Below are positions 1 to 9,344 of a stretch of 64,000 bases of DNA, piece by piece; within the stretch, counting starts at the first letter, position 1; each line of letters starts with the position of its first letter. Location of the stretch: the NCBI GenBank assembly GCA_017656305.1, contig JACDOG010000003.1, forward strand, positions 144,758-208,757. The letters run 5' to 3'. The DNA comes from Thermoanaerobacteraceae bacterium (GTDB lineage: Bacteria; Bacillota; JADQBR01). A program made the translations under genes and the position numbers. Below the pieces are notes generated by a model that was not told the origin of the DNA, searched no databases, and saw nothing but the letters and a program-made list of their open reading frames with translations.

Positions 1-539
1 ATATGATTTTGGTTGGTACTTTTGCGGCGCTGACAGCAGTGGGAGCATTCATTAAAGTACCTGTTCCCGTGGTGCCTTTTACCCTGCAGCTGTTGTTTGT
101 GCTGTTTGCCGGTATTTTGCTGGGCAGCCGGCTGGGGCTGTTGAGCCAGCTTGTTTACATACTGGTGGGATTGCTGGGTGTACCCATTTTTGCCAACGGC
201 GGTGGCCCGGCCTATGTTTTACAGCCCACGTTTGGGTACTTGGTGGGGTTCGCCCTGGGTGCCTACATTACCGGTAAGGCTGTGGAACATTTCCGGCAGG
301 TTGATTTCAAAAGGCTGTTGGGTGTCAACCTGCTGGCTTTAGCCGTAATTTACGGTATGGGTGTCAGTTATCTCTACGGCATTATGAACTGGGTGGCGGG
401 AACACCCATATCGCTTGCCGATGCTGTCTGGTTTGGTGCTATAGTCTGTCTGCCCGGGGACTTTTTCCTGTCCGTCATTGCAGCAGCTGTTGGTGTTAAG
501 GTGAGGCACGGTGTATCCATGGCCGTGCAGGGCAGGTGA
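1..539 (+). CDS. bioY: Biotin transporter BioY (5' end outside window)
   Basis: Membrane substrate-binding (S) component of an ECF-type biotin uptake system, or a stand-alone biotin transporter. The visible 178 residues are almost entirely hydrophobic, with about five to six membrane segments, and contain family-typical stretches such as VPFTLQ near residue 25 and a GG-P-A-Y motif near residue 67. BioY proteins are normally about 185-190 residues, and the reading frame is open to the window edge. The ATG at base 3 is therefore probably internal and roughly ten residues are missing. It is followed after 4 bp by bioD, so uptake and synthesis are co-transcribed. No ATPase or EcfT gene is visible here. 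Confidence 0.9.
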   Translation, partial: MILVGTFAALTAVGAFIKVPVPVVPFTLQLLFVLFAGILLGSRLGLLSQLVYILVGLLGVPIFANGGGPAYVLQPTFGYLVGFALGAYITGKAVEHFRQVDFKRLLGVNLLALAVIYGMGVSYLYGIMNWVAGTPISLADAVWFGAIVCLPGDFFLSVIAAAVGVKVRHGVSMAVQGR

Positions 540-543
540 GACC

Positions 544-1245
544 ATGGCAGGATTGCTGGTTTCGGGAACTGACACGGGTGTTGGAAAAACGGTGATTACA
601 GGCGGGCTGGTGGCGCTGTTTCGCAGTACTGGGAAAGACGTCACGGCCATGAAACCACTGCAGACGGGGGTTTCTGGGTTTTCTCCGGAAGCTGATGCGT
701 ATTTTTACCAACAGATGGGGTCGCCCCTGTCGCCGGGGCAGTGTACCACCTATGTCATGGAGGAGCCCCTGGCACCGTGGGTGGCTGCCCGGCGGCAGGG
801 GATAACGCTGGACAGGCAAAAAATTTTGGACCATTACTCCAATCTCGCTGCACGGTATACCGGTGTCCTGGTGGAGGGTGCCGGGGGACTGGCAGTACCG
901 CTGCTTGACAGTCAATATACCACGGTCCACTTGGCACGGGACCTGGGCATTCCCATTTTACTGGTGGCCCGGGCGGGACTGGGGACCGTCAATCATACCG
1001 TTTTATCTGTGGAGTATGCCAGGCAGCACGGGGTAGATGTAATTGGCGTTATCCTGAATGAATATTCCGGTCACAGCGTGGCGGAACGCACAAATAAGGA
1101 GGTTATTGAAACAATGAGCGGTTTGCCCGTTTTGGGCCGGGTACCACCCTTGGAGGACTTGCAGGACCGCCAGTCAGTGGTAGCGGTTTTAAACAGCTGT
1201 CTCGATAGTAATTACATATGGCAGGTGATGAATAATGCAGCGTAG
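544..1245 (+). CDS. bioD: Dethiobiotin synthetase
   Basis: Closes the ureido ring of dethiobiotin from 7,8-diaminononanoate, CO2 and ATP in the cytoplasm. The N-terminal P-loop GTDTGVGKT is at residues 8-16, and the family motifs KPLQTG and [10 protein letters not shown] follow. The ATG at 544 was chosen over an in-frame ATG at 511. It lies 5 bases after the bioY stop with a purine-rich AGGTGAG just upstream, and gives the usual short N-terminus before the P-loop (233 residues). The 3' end overlaps bioA by 11 bp, which indicates translational coupling. Confidence 0.95.
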   Translation: MAGLLVSGTDTGVGKTVITGGLVALFRSTGKDVTAMKPLQTGVSGFSPEADAYFYQQMGSPLSPGQCTTYVMEEPLAPWVAARRQGITLDRQKILDHYSNLAARYTGVLVEGAGGLAVPLLDSQYTTVHLARDLGIPILLVARAGLGTVNHTVLSVEYARQHGVDVIGVILNEYSGHSVAERTNKEVIETMSGLPVLGRVPPLEDLQDRQSVVAVLNSCLDSNYIWQVMNNAA

Positions 1246-2617
1246 TTATCCGGGCACCGCGCAACTGGAACAATGGGACAAGCAGTATGTGTGGCATCCC
1301 TTTACGCCCATGGAACGGTGGTGCCGGGAAGACCAACTGGTAATTGAGCGGGGCGAAGGGTGTTATCTCTATGATACGGAGGGGAACCGTTACCTGGACG
1401 GCATCTCCTCGCTCTGGGTTACCGTACACGGGCACAATCACCCGGAACTGAACAAGGCCATTAAGGAACAGGTGGATAAAATATCCCACTCCACTCTGCT
1501 GGGCCTGGCCAACGTACCGGCCACCCTGCTGGCCAAAGAACTGGTGGAGATAACTCCGGAAGGACTGGACAGGGTCTTTTATTCCGACGCGGGAGCAACT
1601 GCGGTGGAAATAGCCATCAAGATTGCCTACCAGTACTGGCAGCAAAAAGACGGGGGACGGTACCGGCAGAAGACCAAATTTATTTCTCTGGGGAATGCCT
1701 ACCACGGTGATACCATCGGTTCCGTCAGTGTGGGAGCTATCGACTTGTTTCACAAGGTGTACCACCCGCTGCTATTTGACTGTTATACTGTTCCGTCACC
1801 GTACTGTTACCGGTGCCCGTTTGAGAGGGAACAAAGCAGCTGTAACCGCCAGTGCTTCCGGGCGGCGGAGGAGACTATTGCCGCTCATGCCGAGGAAGTA
1901 GCTGCTTTTATCATTGAACCGCTGGTGCAGGGGGCTGCCGGCATTATCACGGCACCGGAGGGATACCTGCGTCACGTGGCAGACGCCTGCAAACGCCACA
2001 ACGTCCTGTTAATAGCTGATGAGGTGGCGGTGGGATTCGGCAGGACGGGTAAAATGTTTGCCTGTGAGCACGAAGGGGTAAATCCGGACATCATGTGTCT
2101 GGCCAAGGGAATCACCGGCGGGTACCTACCCCTGGCGGCAACGCTGACTACTGAGGAGATATACCGGGCCTTTGTCGGGCGACCGGAGGAAGGTAAAACC
2201 TTTTACCACGGTCATACTTACACGGGTAACCCGGTGGCCAGTGCCGCGGCCTTGGCCAACCTGCGCCTGTTTAAAGAAACTGGGTTAATTGAAAAGCTGC
2301 CGGGGAAAATTGCCGCGCTGAAACGGGGCCTGGAGAAAATTGCCCGGCTGCCGCATGTCGGCGAAGTGCGGCAGCGGGGGATGATGGTGGGCATTGAGCT
2401 GGTTGCCGATAGGGCAACCAAAGAGCCCTATGCCGTGGAGAAACAGGTTGGCCACCAGGTGGTGCTGGCTGCCAGAAAACGGGGAGTGATTGTGCGCCCG
2501 CTGGGTGACGTGCTAGTATTAATGCCTATCCTGGCAATGACGGAGGAGCAGCTTATGGAGTTAACGGAAACGGTTTATATTGCCATTACGGAAGTTACTG
2601 GGGGAGATGCACTATGA
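1235..2617 (+). CDS. bioA: Adenosylmethionine-8-amino-7-oxononanoate transaminase
   Basis: PLP enzyme of class III aminotransferases that converts 8-amino-7-oxononanoate to 7,8-diaminononanoate, normally with SAM as amino donor. The 460 residues match family length. The Schiff-base lysine is in the CLAKGITGG motif and the preceding cofactor aspartate is in LLIADEVA. A cysteine-rich loop, SPYCYRCP followed by two further cysteines, sits mid-protein; the GabT-like enzyme at 30105 has the same loop. The start overlaps bioD and the stop overlaps bioB (ATGA). Confidence 0.95.
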   Translation: MQRSYPGTAQLEQWDKQYVWHPFTPMERWCREDQLVIERGEGCYLYDTEGNRYLDGISSLWVTVHGHNHPELNKAIKEQVDKISHSTLLGLANVPATLLAKELVEITPEGLDRVFYSDAGATAVEIAIKIAYQYWQQKDGGRYRQKTKFISLGNAYHGDTIGSVSVGAIDLFHKVYHPLLFDCYTVPSPYCYRCPFEREQSSCNRQCFRAAEETIAAHAEEVAAFIIEPLVQGAAGIITAPEGYLRHVADACKRHNVLLIADEVAVGFGRTGKMFACEHEGVNPDIMCLAKGITGGYLPLAATLTTEEIYRAFVGRPEEGKTFYHGHTYTGNPVASAAALANLRLFKETGLIEKLPGKIAALKRGLEKIARLPHVGEVRQRGMMVGIELVADRATKEPYAVEKQVGHQVVLAARKRGVIVRPLGDVLVLMPILAMTEEQLMELTETVYIAITEVTGGDAL

Positions 2618-3576
2618 TCAAAAGCATTGTTGAAAAAATTCTTGCCGGTGGTTCCCTTTCCTATGAGGAAGCCTGCCGGCTGGCGGAAACCGGTGAACGG
2701 GACCTGCCCGAGCTTCTGGCAGCAGCCAATAGAGTCAGGGAAAAGTTTGCCGGAAACAAGGTGGACCTCTGCGCCATTATCAATGCCAAGTCCGGCAACT
2801 GCTCCGAGGATTGCAAGTACTGTGCCCAATCCGCCCACCACAACTGTGAGGTGGATGTTTATGACCTGCTGCCGTTAGAGGAGATATTACAGCGAGCAAA
2901 AGAAGTGGAAAGGGAAGGTGTGCGGCGCTTTTCCCTGGTTACCAGCGGTAAGGGGATTAATGATAGAGACTTTGCCAAAGTGATTGAGATTTATAAGGTG
3001 TTGCGCCGGGAGACAAGTTTACATTTGTGTGCTTCCCTGGGGATTATTGATTATGACAGGGCAATGGCTCTTAAGGAAGCAGGCGTGACCATGTACCATC
3101 ACAATCTGGAGACTGCCAAAAGCTATTTTGATAAAATTTGCACCACACATACTTATGAAGACCGGGTCAGCACCATTATGGCTGCAAAGCGGGCCGGGTT
3201 AAAGGTATGTAGCGGTGGTATCATTTCCATGGGTGAAACCATGGAACAGCGTATCGAGATGGCATTTGCTTTAAAGGAACTGGACGTGGCTTCAGTGCCC
3301 ATCAACATTTTAAACCCCATACCGGGAACCGCCCTTGCAGGCGTGAAGGTAATTCCTCCCATGGAAATTTTAAAAACCATTGCCCTGTTTCGCCTGATTT
3401 TGCCGGACAAACTAATTCGCTTTGCCGGTGGTAGGGAGCAGGCGCTGCGCGACCTGCAATCACTGGGATACTTTGCAGGTATCAATGCTTCGCTAGTCGG
3501 AAGTTACCTTACTACTAAAGGACGAACAATTGTTGATGATAAACAGCTGATTGCGGATATGGGTTTAGAAATATGA
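2614..3576 (+). CDS. bioB: Biotin synthase (radical SAM)
   Basis: Inserts sulfur into dethiobiotin using SAM-derived 5'-deoxyadenosyl radicals and Fe-S clusters. The radical-SAM triad CxxxCxxC is at Cys63, Cys67 and Cys70, followed by the CAQSAHH motif. Later family motifs ([34 protein letters not shown]) are all present. The length of 320 residues is normal. It is translationally coupled to bioA by a 4-bp overlap and is the last biotin gene, ending at a clear intrinsic terminator. Confidence 0.96.
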   Translation: MIKSIVEKILAGGSLSYEEACRLAETGERDLPELLAAANRVREKFAGNKVDLCAIINAKSGNCSEDCKYCAQSAHHNCEVDVYDLLPLEEILQRAKEVEREGVRRFSLVTSGKGINDRDFAKVIEIYKVLRRETSLHLCASLGIIDYDRAMALKEAGVTMYHHNLETAKSYFDKICTTHTYEDRVSTIMAAKRAGLKVCSGGIISMGETMEQRIEMAFALKELDVASVPINILNPIPGTALAGVKVIPPMEILKTIALFRLILPDKLIRFAGGREQALRDLQSLGYFAGINASLVGSYLTTKGRTIVDDKQLIADMGLEI

Positions 3577-3612
3577 CTGCCAACCTCCTTGGTGTGATTC
3601 ATATACATGATT

Positions 3613-3641
3613 GACTGCAGCTTTTGCTGCAGTCTTTTTTT
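3613..3641 (+). terminator. Intrinsic terminator after bioB
   Basis: A perfect 9-bp stem (GACTGCAGC / GCTGCAGTC) with a TTTT loop is followed by seven T residues. It ends the biotin operon. Confidence 0.9.
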
Positions 3642-3730
3642 ATTTGGCTTCTTTTTATGAAACGGAATAGATTTTTGCACCCAGGGAAGAATATCAGCGA
3701 AGAGGATTCACATTGAAAGGAGAATGTTTT

Positions 3731-4513
3731 ATGGCAGGATTTCCCATAGGAATGATTGCTTTATTGGTTGTTTCCATTTTGATTTATTTTGGCCTGGCCC
3801 AGCGGATACTGGACAGGATGCGCTTGACGGATAAAGCGGCACTGGCCATTATTGCCGCCATGATTATTGGCAGTTTTATTGATATTCCCGTTACCACGGG
3901 TACGGTGGATACCAGCATTAACGTGGGTGGCGGGGTAATTCCGGTACTGCTGGCACTGTACGTACTGCTGCGTGCCGGCACGTCAAAGGAGTGGATACGT
4001 ACCATTGCCGCAACTGCCGCCACCGGCGCAGCTATTTGGTTTATCGGCAGCAGAATCATGACTGGTGACCCGGGGGCTCCATTTGATGTTTTGGATCCCC
4101 TGTACGTTTACCCCATAGTGGGCGGGGGCATTGCCTACCTATTGGGGCGTTCCCGGAGAGCCGCCTTTATTGCTGCCACGTTGGGTGTGTTGAGCTTGGA
4201 TATTAGCAACTATTTTTACCTGACGTCCCGTGGCATAGGGGGCACGGTGTCCCTTGGCGGCGCTGGGGCCTTCGATGCTATCGTGCTGGCGGGTTTAATT
4301 GCCGTGCTGCTTGCCGAAGTAGTTGGTGAAAGCCGCGAGCGGCTGCAGGGTGGACCTGTAACCGAAGGTAGGCCGGAAGAGCTTGTACGGGGCCTGAGAA
4401 AACCTGGCTTGGATACTAAAGATGGTGCGGAACAGCAGCCGGATACGGAGGAAACCGGGAAAAAAGCTGCTGGCCAACGGGATGATGGAGAAAGGAGTGG
4501 TGGCCGTGAATAA
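3731..4513 (+). CDS. DUF1614 family membrane protein
   Basis: Integral membrane protein of unknown biochemical function, about 260 residues, with roughly seven hydrophobic segments and a charged, hydrophilic C-terminal tail rich in Glu, Arg and Gly. The core resembles the DUF1614 family as I recall it (conserved GG-V-P and SLGGAGAFDAI segments). The ATG at 3731 follows AAAGGAGA at a good distance; an upstream in-frame TTG at 3713 lacks a ribosome binding site. The end overlaps spoIIP by 8 bp. Its place ahead of spoIIP and the YIEGIA genes suggests a role in sporulation or spore-membrane processes, which is inference. Confidence 0.75.
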   Translation: MAGFPIGMIALLVVSILIYFGLAQRILDRMRLTDKAALAIIAAMIIGSFIDIPVTTGTVDTSINVGGGVIPVLLALYVLLRAGTSKEWIRTIAATAATGAAIWFIGSRIMTGDPGAPFDVLDPLYVYPIVGGGIAYLLGRSRRAAFIAATLGVLSLDISNYFYLTSRGIGGTVSLGGAGAFDAIVLAGLIAVLLAEVVGESRERLQGGPVTEGRPEELVRGLRKPGLDTKDGAEQQPDTEETGKKAAGQRDDGERSGGRE

Positions 4514-5819
4514 AAAGCTGCGTTTTACCATTGGTTTGGCCATGCTGGTGCTGGGGATAGTAGTTTTTATAGGCAGCCAGCAGGCTTCTCAGACAACCAT
4601 CAACGTGAAAATCGACCTACCTTCGGTGGGATTGTTTGAACGGGAACGGCAGGACGGAGGCTATTTTACCATAGTTGATGAGGAGGGAAGAGTCATCAGC
4701 AAAACCAGCCGCATGGTTTACCCGGAAGACGAGATAATTACGGAGGATGACAAGCTGTATCGTGTGGAACGAGTGTCCGGCGACACGGCTTACGCCAGGT
4801 ATATTAGAGATGCGGAAATGCCGGTTGTTGATGCGGACGGTACCATGCCGGTGACCGGCGAAACGGTTCCCGTACAGCAAAATAATGCGAGAAACCTAAT
4901 TGCCATTTACCAGACGCATAACGATGAATCCTACGTGCCTACAGACGGCACAGAGGCTATCCAGGGAAAAGGCGGGGTAGTTGATGTGGGCAAGGCATTT
5001 GCAGATCAATTGCAGCGGATGGGCATTGATGTGGCCTGGAGTGATGCCGGTCACCTGCCTCATGACCAGAATGCCTACAAGCGGTCACGCCGTACTGCCT
5101 TTAAATTGTTAAAAAAACAGCCCACAGCCATTTTTGATGTTCACCGGGATGGAGTTCCCGATCCTGATTACTATAGAGCCCAGGTGGGCGGGCAAAAGGT
5201 TACCAGGTTGAGATTGGTGGTAGGACGGCAAAACCAAAACATGCAGTCCAACTTGGATTTTGCCAAGCGAATAAAAGCTCAGATCAACAAGAAATACCCC
5301 GGTTTAATTCGCGAGATATTCCTGGCTAAAGGGAACTATAACCAGGACCTGGCTCCCAGGTCACTGCTTATTGAAGTGGGGACGCATACCAATGATAAGC
5401 ACAAGGCTATCAACGGCGTGCAGCTATTTGCCGACGTCTTGCCGGAAGTGCTGGGTATCGGTACCGGCCCCAGCAAGGCGGGACCGGGACCCAACAATGC
5501 CGGGCAGTCTCCCAACAACCCGCCCAGCACCGGCGGTGACTGGAGCAGCATCCTGTGGATACTGGCAGCCCTGCTGGTAGGCGGCGGTATCTTCCTCTTG
5601 ATCAGCACCGGTAGCTGGCAGAAATCCTGGGAAAAATTGAAACAGTTCGGCAGCGGCCAGGAATGGGCAAATTTCTTCGGCCGGGCCCGGAAAGAAGAGA
5701 AGTATCAGAAAGGGAATATGCTGGAATCGCAAATCAACGAGGAAAACTTCCGCATTGAAGAGGTTGAGAACAAACTGGTTGACACCAATGACGAGCGTGC
5801 GGAGTACCAAAAGGATTAG
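4506..5819 (+). CDS. spoIIP: Stage II sporulation protein P family (peptidoglycan hydrolase)
   Basis: SpoIIP proteins are amidase/endopeptidases that, with SpoIID and SpoIIM, thin septal peptidoglycan during engulfment. The sequence has an N-terminal membrane anchor (about residues 7-26), a linker, then the catalytic domain with THNDESYVPTDG and DVHRDG, which carry the expected His/Glu residues. GTG 4506 was chosen because AAAGGAG lies 8 bases upstream; an earlier ATG frame would lie inside DUF1614. A second membrane segment (near residues 358-378) and about 60 further charged residues follow the catalytic domain, which is unlike Bacillus SpoIIP. It may be a lineage-specific paralog rather than the main engulfment enzyme. 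Confidence 0.85.
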   Translation: MNKKLRFTIGLAMLVLGIVVFIGSQQASQTTINVKIDLPSVGLFERERQDGGYFTIVDEEGRVISKTSRMVYPEDEIITEDDKLYRVERVSGDTAYARYIRDAEMPVVDADGTMPVTGETVPVQQNNARNLIAIYQTHNDESYVPTDGTEAIQGKGGVVDVGKAFADQLQRMGIDVAWSDAGHLPHDQNAYKRSRRTAFKLLKKQPTAIFDVHRDGVPDPDYYRAQVGGQKVTRLRLVVGRQNQNMQSNLDFAKRIKAQINKKYPGLIREIFLAKGNYNQDLAPRSLLIEVGTHTNDKHKAINGVQLFADVLPEVLGIGTGPSKAGPGPNNAGQSPNNPPSTGGDWSSILWILAALLVGGGIFLLISTGSWQKSWEKLKQFGSGQEWANFFGRARKEEKYQKGNMLESQINEENFRIEEVENKLVDTNDERAEYQKD

Positions 5820-5841
5820 AACATGATATGTGAGGGGGATA

Positions 5842-6738
5842 ATGGGAATGAACAATTACGGCATTACTTTGGTGGTAGGCATCACCCTGGGTTTTCTGGC
5901 CCGGTTGTTCATGTTGCGTTCTGACTACCGGCAGTTTCCCGGTTATCCCCACGGGTACGTCACCCACCTGGGGTTAGGGCTTATTGCGGCTGCCCTGGGT
6001 GCGGTGGCTGTCCCGGCACTAGTGGAAAAGGAATACACGGCAGTTACCTTTCTGGCCTTAGCGGCGCAGCAGTTTCGCAGCATCCGCGATATGGAGCGCC
6101 AGTCCCTTGCTGAATTGGAGGAACTGGCCCTGGTGCCCCGGGGTAAGGATTATATTGAAGGTATTGCGAGAGTTTTTGAATCTCGTAGTTATCTTGTTAT
6201 GGGAGTTTCCCTGGCAACCAGCCTGGTTACCTTTTTCACCGGCTGGCCTTACGGTATTTTAGCCGGAATTGTGGTCATGTTCATCAGCGGCTACCTGATG
6301 AAAGGTAAAACTATCGGCGATATTGCCGAGGTAATTCCCTCAAAACCTTATTTTAAAGGTGCGCTGTTAATGGTTGATAATGTCGTCATCATGAATGTAG
6401 GGCTTGCGGAATCCCGGGAAAAAATATTAAAGGAAGGTTTGGGGGTAGTAATCAAGCCCAAGGATGATAATGCCAGGGCTACTTTAAACAGTATCGGGCA
6501 GCGGCAGGCCATTTTGCAGGTGACGGCAAGCCTCCTGGGCAGCAAGAAGGAAATAGGTGAGTTGGACTGGACGCCGCTGGCCAGGAAAGACATAGATACC
6601 GGGAAAATAGCCCTGTTTATTCTGCCCGTTGAACCGGATATTGAGCCGCTCATCAAGGCGATCAAATTGACTCCCGTGTTGGAGAGCAGCAAGGTGAATC
6701 CGCTACAGTCCTTGCCGGGAAGTCAAGCAGCAGATTAG
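5842..6738 (+). CDS. YIEGIA family membrane protein
   Basis: Protein of about 298 residues containing the signature DYIEGIA (near residue 108) that names the family. Hydrophobic segments occur near the N-terminus, residues 40-70 and residues 120-155, with a soluble C-terminal half. The function is unknown; family members occur in spore-forming Clostridia beside spoIIP-like and DUF3189 genes, as here. The ATG at 5842 has GAGGGGG immediately upstream; ATG 5848 is an alternative. The next gene is its predicted capping partner, 9 bp downstream. Confidence 0.75.
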   Translation: MGMNNYGITLVVGITLGFLARLFMLRSDYRQFPGYPHGYVTHLGLGLIAAALGAVAVPALVEKEYTAVTFLALAAQQFRSIRDMERQSLAELEELALVPRGKDYIEGIARVFESRSYLVMGVSLATSLVTFFTGWPYGILAGIVVMFISGYLMKGKTIGDIAEVIPSKPYFKGALLMVDNVVIMNVGLAESREKILKEGLGVVIKPKDDNARATLNSIGQRQAILQVTASLLGSKKEIGELDWTPLARKDIDTGKIALFILPVEPDIEPLIKAIKLTPVLESSKVNPLQSLPGSQAAD

Positions 6739-6747
6739 GGTGATAGT

Positions 6748-6948
6748 ATGGACGTGGAATTAAAACAGCGTATTTTGGCCTTAATAGTGTTGGATGAAGC
6801 CCGGGACCGGGTATCTCCGGGAGAGGCACCTGCTTTTTATGTAAAGACGAAAAAGGAACAGGAATGGTTGGCTCTGGTCATGAGCCGGACTTTGATGGCC
6901 ATGGCTCATGATTTGGAGAACGGCGTGTACATGCTGGTGAAGCATTAG
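6748..6948 (+). CDS. Small capping-complex subunit for YIEGIA protein
   Basis: 66-residue soluble protein starting MDVELKQRIL. I recognise it as the small protein that accompanies YIEGIA genes and is annotated in such genomes as a capping complex subunit. No catalytic motif or membrane segment is visible. It sits in the same run of closely spaced genes, so it is almost certainly co-translated with its membrane partner. The molecular role is unknown. Confidence 0.65.
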   Translation: MDVELKQRILALIVLDEARDRVSPGEAPAFYVKTKKEQEWLALVMSRTLMAMAHDLENGVYMLVKH

Positions 6949-6962
6949 GAGGTAGCAGAGCG

Positions 6963-7439
6963 TTGAAAATAATCTATAATTGTTTTGGCGGTTCCCATTC
7001 CTCGGTTACGGCAGCGGCCATGCACCTGGGCCTGATTTCCGAAAACCGTGTTCCCACGGCGGAAGAATTGAAGGCCATTCCCTACTTTGACGAGCAGCTG
7101 GCCGAGGACCATGGGGATTTTAAATATATGGGAGAAGACGAGCAAGGCAATCAAGTTTATGTTGTCGGCAGACGCAACCTGGGGTCACTGTTTGAACCCC
7201 TGATTCACGGGATAGCCCGGATTTTTTCTATTTCACCTAAAGAATACCTGATAGTAAACACCATGCCGTGCGTCAACTGGATTATGGTCCTCGGCGGTAT
7301 TTTGTCCCGCAAGCTGGGTATGGTTTCTCTGGGCCGCCCGATTGTTATTTACGGAACACAGCAGGCGCACGGCAACTTTGTGAAACTGGTTAACAGGGTG
7401 AAGACAACAATCTTGCCGGCAAAGGAGAACAGCAAGTGA
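6963..7439 (+). CDS. DUF3189 family protein (copy 1)
   Basis: 158-residue protein of unknown function with the DUF3189 opening KIIYNCFGGSHSSVTAAA and the mid-protein motif YMGEDEQGNQVY. The start is TTG 6963, supported by AGGAGG 9-14 bases upstream. Its 3' end overlaps the next gene, a diverged paralog, by 4 bp, so the two arose by tandem duplication. The opening resembles P-loop-like or phosphotransfer folds but no canonical nucleotide-binding motif is present. A link to sporulation is inferred only from neighbours. Confidence 0.75.
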   Translation: MKIIYNCFGGSHSSVTAAAMHLGLISENRVPTAEELKAIPYFDEQLAEDHGDFKYMGEDEQGNQVYVVGRRNLGSLFEPLIHGIARIFSISPKEYLIVNTMPCVNWIMVLGGILSRKLGMVSLGRPIVIYGTQQAHGNFVKLVNRVKTTILPAKENSK

Positions 7440-7900
7440 AAATTATTTACTACTGTCACAGCGGGGTGCACGCCAGCGTTATTATGGCTGGCATACATCT
7501 GGGATTATTGCCGGAAACGGAAAAGATAGATAATGCAGCAATTTTGGCGCTGCCGTATTTTGATGACAGAAAGGGCAATCTGCCGGGAACGCCTCTCTAT
7601 ATGGGTGAAGATGAGAAAGGTAATCAAGTATACACTCTGGCCGTGGGCAATGAACGGTTTCTCGCACCGAAAACGGTACGCTCCTTTTTACGGCTGTTTC
7701 AACTGGATGACCGGGAGGTTTACATGGTAGACGCCCTGAAATATACCGCGGCTGCTATGAAATGGGGCGGTTTTTTATCTGCTGATTGGGGTCTCAAGTT
7801 AATCGGCAGACCGCTGGTGCTGGCTGCCGTAAAGAAGGCCTATCCCGACTATGTGCAGCAGGTAAGGCGGCTGAAACAGGAGCTGGGCTACCTGCAGTGA
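7436..7900 (+). CDS. DUF3189 family protein (copy 2)
   Basis: 154-residue paralog of the preceding gene, with the matching opening KIIYYCHSGVHASVIMAG and the matching YMGEDEKGNQVYTL motif. The GTG start overlaps the upstream TGA stop, so translation is coupled. Both copies keep the same length and motif order, which suggests a heteromeric pair rather than decay of one copy. Function unknown. Confidence 0.75.
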   Translation: MKIIYYCHSGVHASVIMAGIHLGLLPETEKIDNAAILALPYFDDRKGNLPGTPLYMGEDEKGNQVYTLAVGNERFLAPKTVRSFLRLFQLDDREVYMVDALKYTAAAMKWGGFLSADWGLKLIGRPLVLAAVKKAYPDYVQQVRRLKQELGYLQ

Positions 7901-7960
7901 CTTGACTCATGTTTTATTATGGTGGATAATAATGGGGATAATGGATAAGGTGGCTTGTTT

Positions 7961-9286
7961 ATGGAGCGTGGAATTCGTGTTAAAAGTGTCTACCCCGATT
8001 CTATTGCGGAAGAGCTGGGAGTGCAGCCGGGAGACCGGCTGGTGGCCATCAACGGGCAACCAGTAAGGGATATTTTGGACTACCGTTACCTGGTAGCTGA
8101 CGAACAGCTTGAGGTGCTGGTACGCAAGCAGGATGGCGAGCAGTGGTTGCTGGATATTGAAAAAGAACCTGGTGAGGATTTGGGTCTGGAGCCGGAAGGG
8201 CTGGGCAAAATCTGGCAGTGTGCCAATAAGTGCCTGTTTTGTTTCGTTGACCAGATGCCCCGGGGCATGCGGGACAGCTTATACGTGAAAGATGATGATT
8301 ATCGGCACTCTTTTTTGCACGGCAATTTCATCACTCTGACAAATGTGACGCAGGCCCAGCTGGAGCGTATTGTTGCGCTGCGTCTTAGTCCCCTGTACAT
8401 ATCGGTACATACCACCAATCCCCGGCTGCGGGTGAAACTGCTGGGAAACGAGAGGGCGGCAAAAATACGGGAGCAGCTGCAATTCTTGGCGGAACATAAC
8501 ATCGTCATGCACACGCAAGTGGTAATGTGTCCGGGTTTAAACGATGGCAGGGAACTGGAACGGACCATTGATGACCTGGCTGAACTGTGGCCGCAGGTGC
8601 AGTCGCTGGCCGTGGTGCCGGTGGGTCTTACCGATCACCGCCGGGGCCTGCCCGAGATACAGGCGGTGGATGCTGTCTTGGCGGCGGCAACCATAGACCT
8701 GGTCGAGAGCAGGCAGCAGTTTTTTTTACAGCGCCTGGGCAGCCGGTTTGTCTACGCTGCCGATGAGTTTTACTTGAAGTGCAGTCGTGAAATTCCCCTG
8801 TCTGAAGCTTATGAGGACTTCCCGCAGGTGGAAAACGGCGTTGGCTTGGTGCGCCTGTTTTTGGACGGTTGGCAGCGTTTAATGGCCCGGGATTTGGTGC
8901 AGCAAAGTGATACCAGGGTATTTGTGGGTACAGGCCGGTCGGCAGCACCGGTCATCCGCGGGCTGCTGGTTGACCTGGTCAATAAGTTCCCGGACGCCCG
9001 GGTCAAGGTGGTTGCCATAGACAACTATTTTTTTGGCGGCAGGGTAACTGTTGCCGGTTTGCTTACCGGCCGCGACGTTATCCGCAATGTCATGCAGAAA
9101 CTGACTCCCGCGGAAAGAAAGGAGGGTATCCTGCTGCTACCTGACGTCATGTTTAAAGAAGGGACAAATGTCTTTTTGGATGATTTGTCTGTGGACCAGG
9201 TATCTCAAGAACTGGGAATGGAGATAAAAGTACTGGATACATCGCCGGAAGCCCTGTTACAAGGTCTCGGGTTTGCAGCCAGGTAA
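7961..9286 (+). CDS. DUF512 domain protein (PDZ plus Fe-S, radical-SAM-like)
   Basis: The N-terminal 60 residues form a PDZ-like domain (RVKSVYPDSIAEELGVQPGDRL). This is followed by a cysteine motif CANKCLFCFVDQMPRGMR that matches a CxxxCxxC radical-SAM cluster, then an elongated C-terminal DUF512 domain. Length 441 residues. The family is broadly conserved in Clostridia and commonly sits directly before der, as here; the reaction is unknown. The ATG at 7961 has AAGGTGG at proper spacing; the upstream in-frame TTG at 7955 does not. Confidence 0.85.
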   Translation: MERGIRVKSVYPDSIAEELGVQPGDRLVAINGQPVRDILDYRYLVADEQLEVLVRKQDGEQWLLDIEKEPGEDLGLEPEGLGKIWQCANKCLFCFVDQMPRGMRDSLYVKDDDYRHSFLHGNFITLTNVTQAQLERIVALRLSPLYISVHTTNPRLRVKLLGNERAAKIREQLQFLAEHNIVMHTQVVMCPGLNDGRELERTIDDLAELWPQVQSLAVVPVGLTDHRRGLPEIQAVDAVLAAATIDLVESRQQFFLQRLGSRFVYAADEFYLKCSREIPLSEAYEDFPQVENGVGLVRLFLDGWQRLMARDLVQQSDTRVFVGTGRSAAPVIRGLLVDLVNKFPDARVKVVAIDNYFFGGRVTVAGLLTGRDVIRNVMQKLTPAERKEGILLLPDVMFKEGTNVFLDDLSVDQVSQELGMEIKVLDTSPEALLQGLGFAAR

Positions 9287-9344
9287 GACTTGTCTCCACC
9301 TCTGAGCAGGATAGGTTTGTACACCACTTGAGAGGTGATGCATT

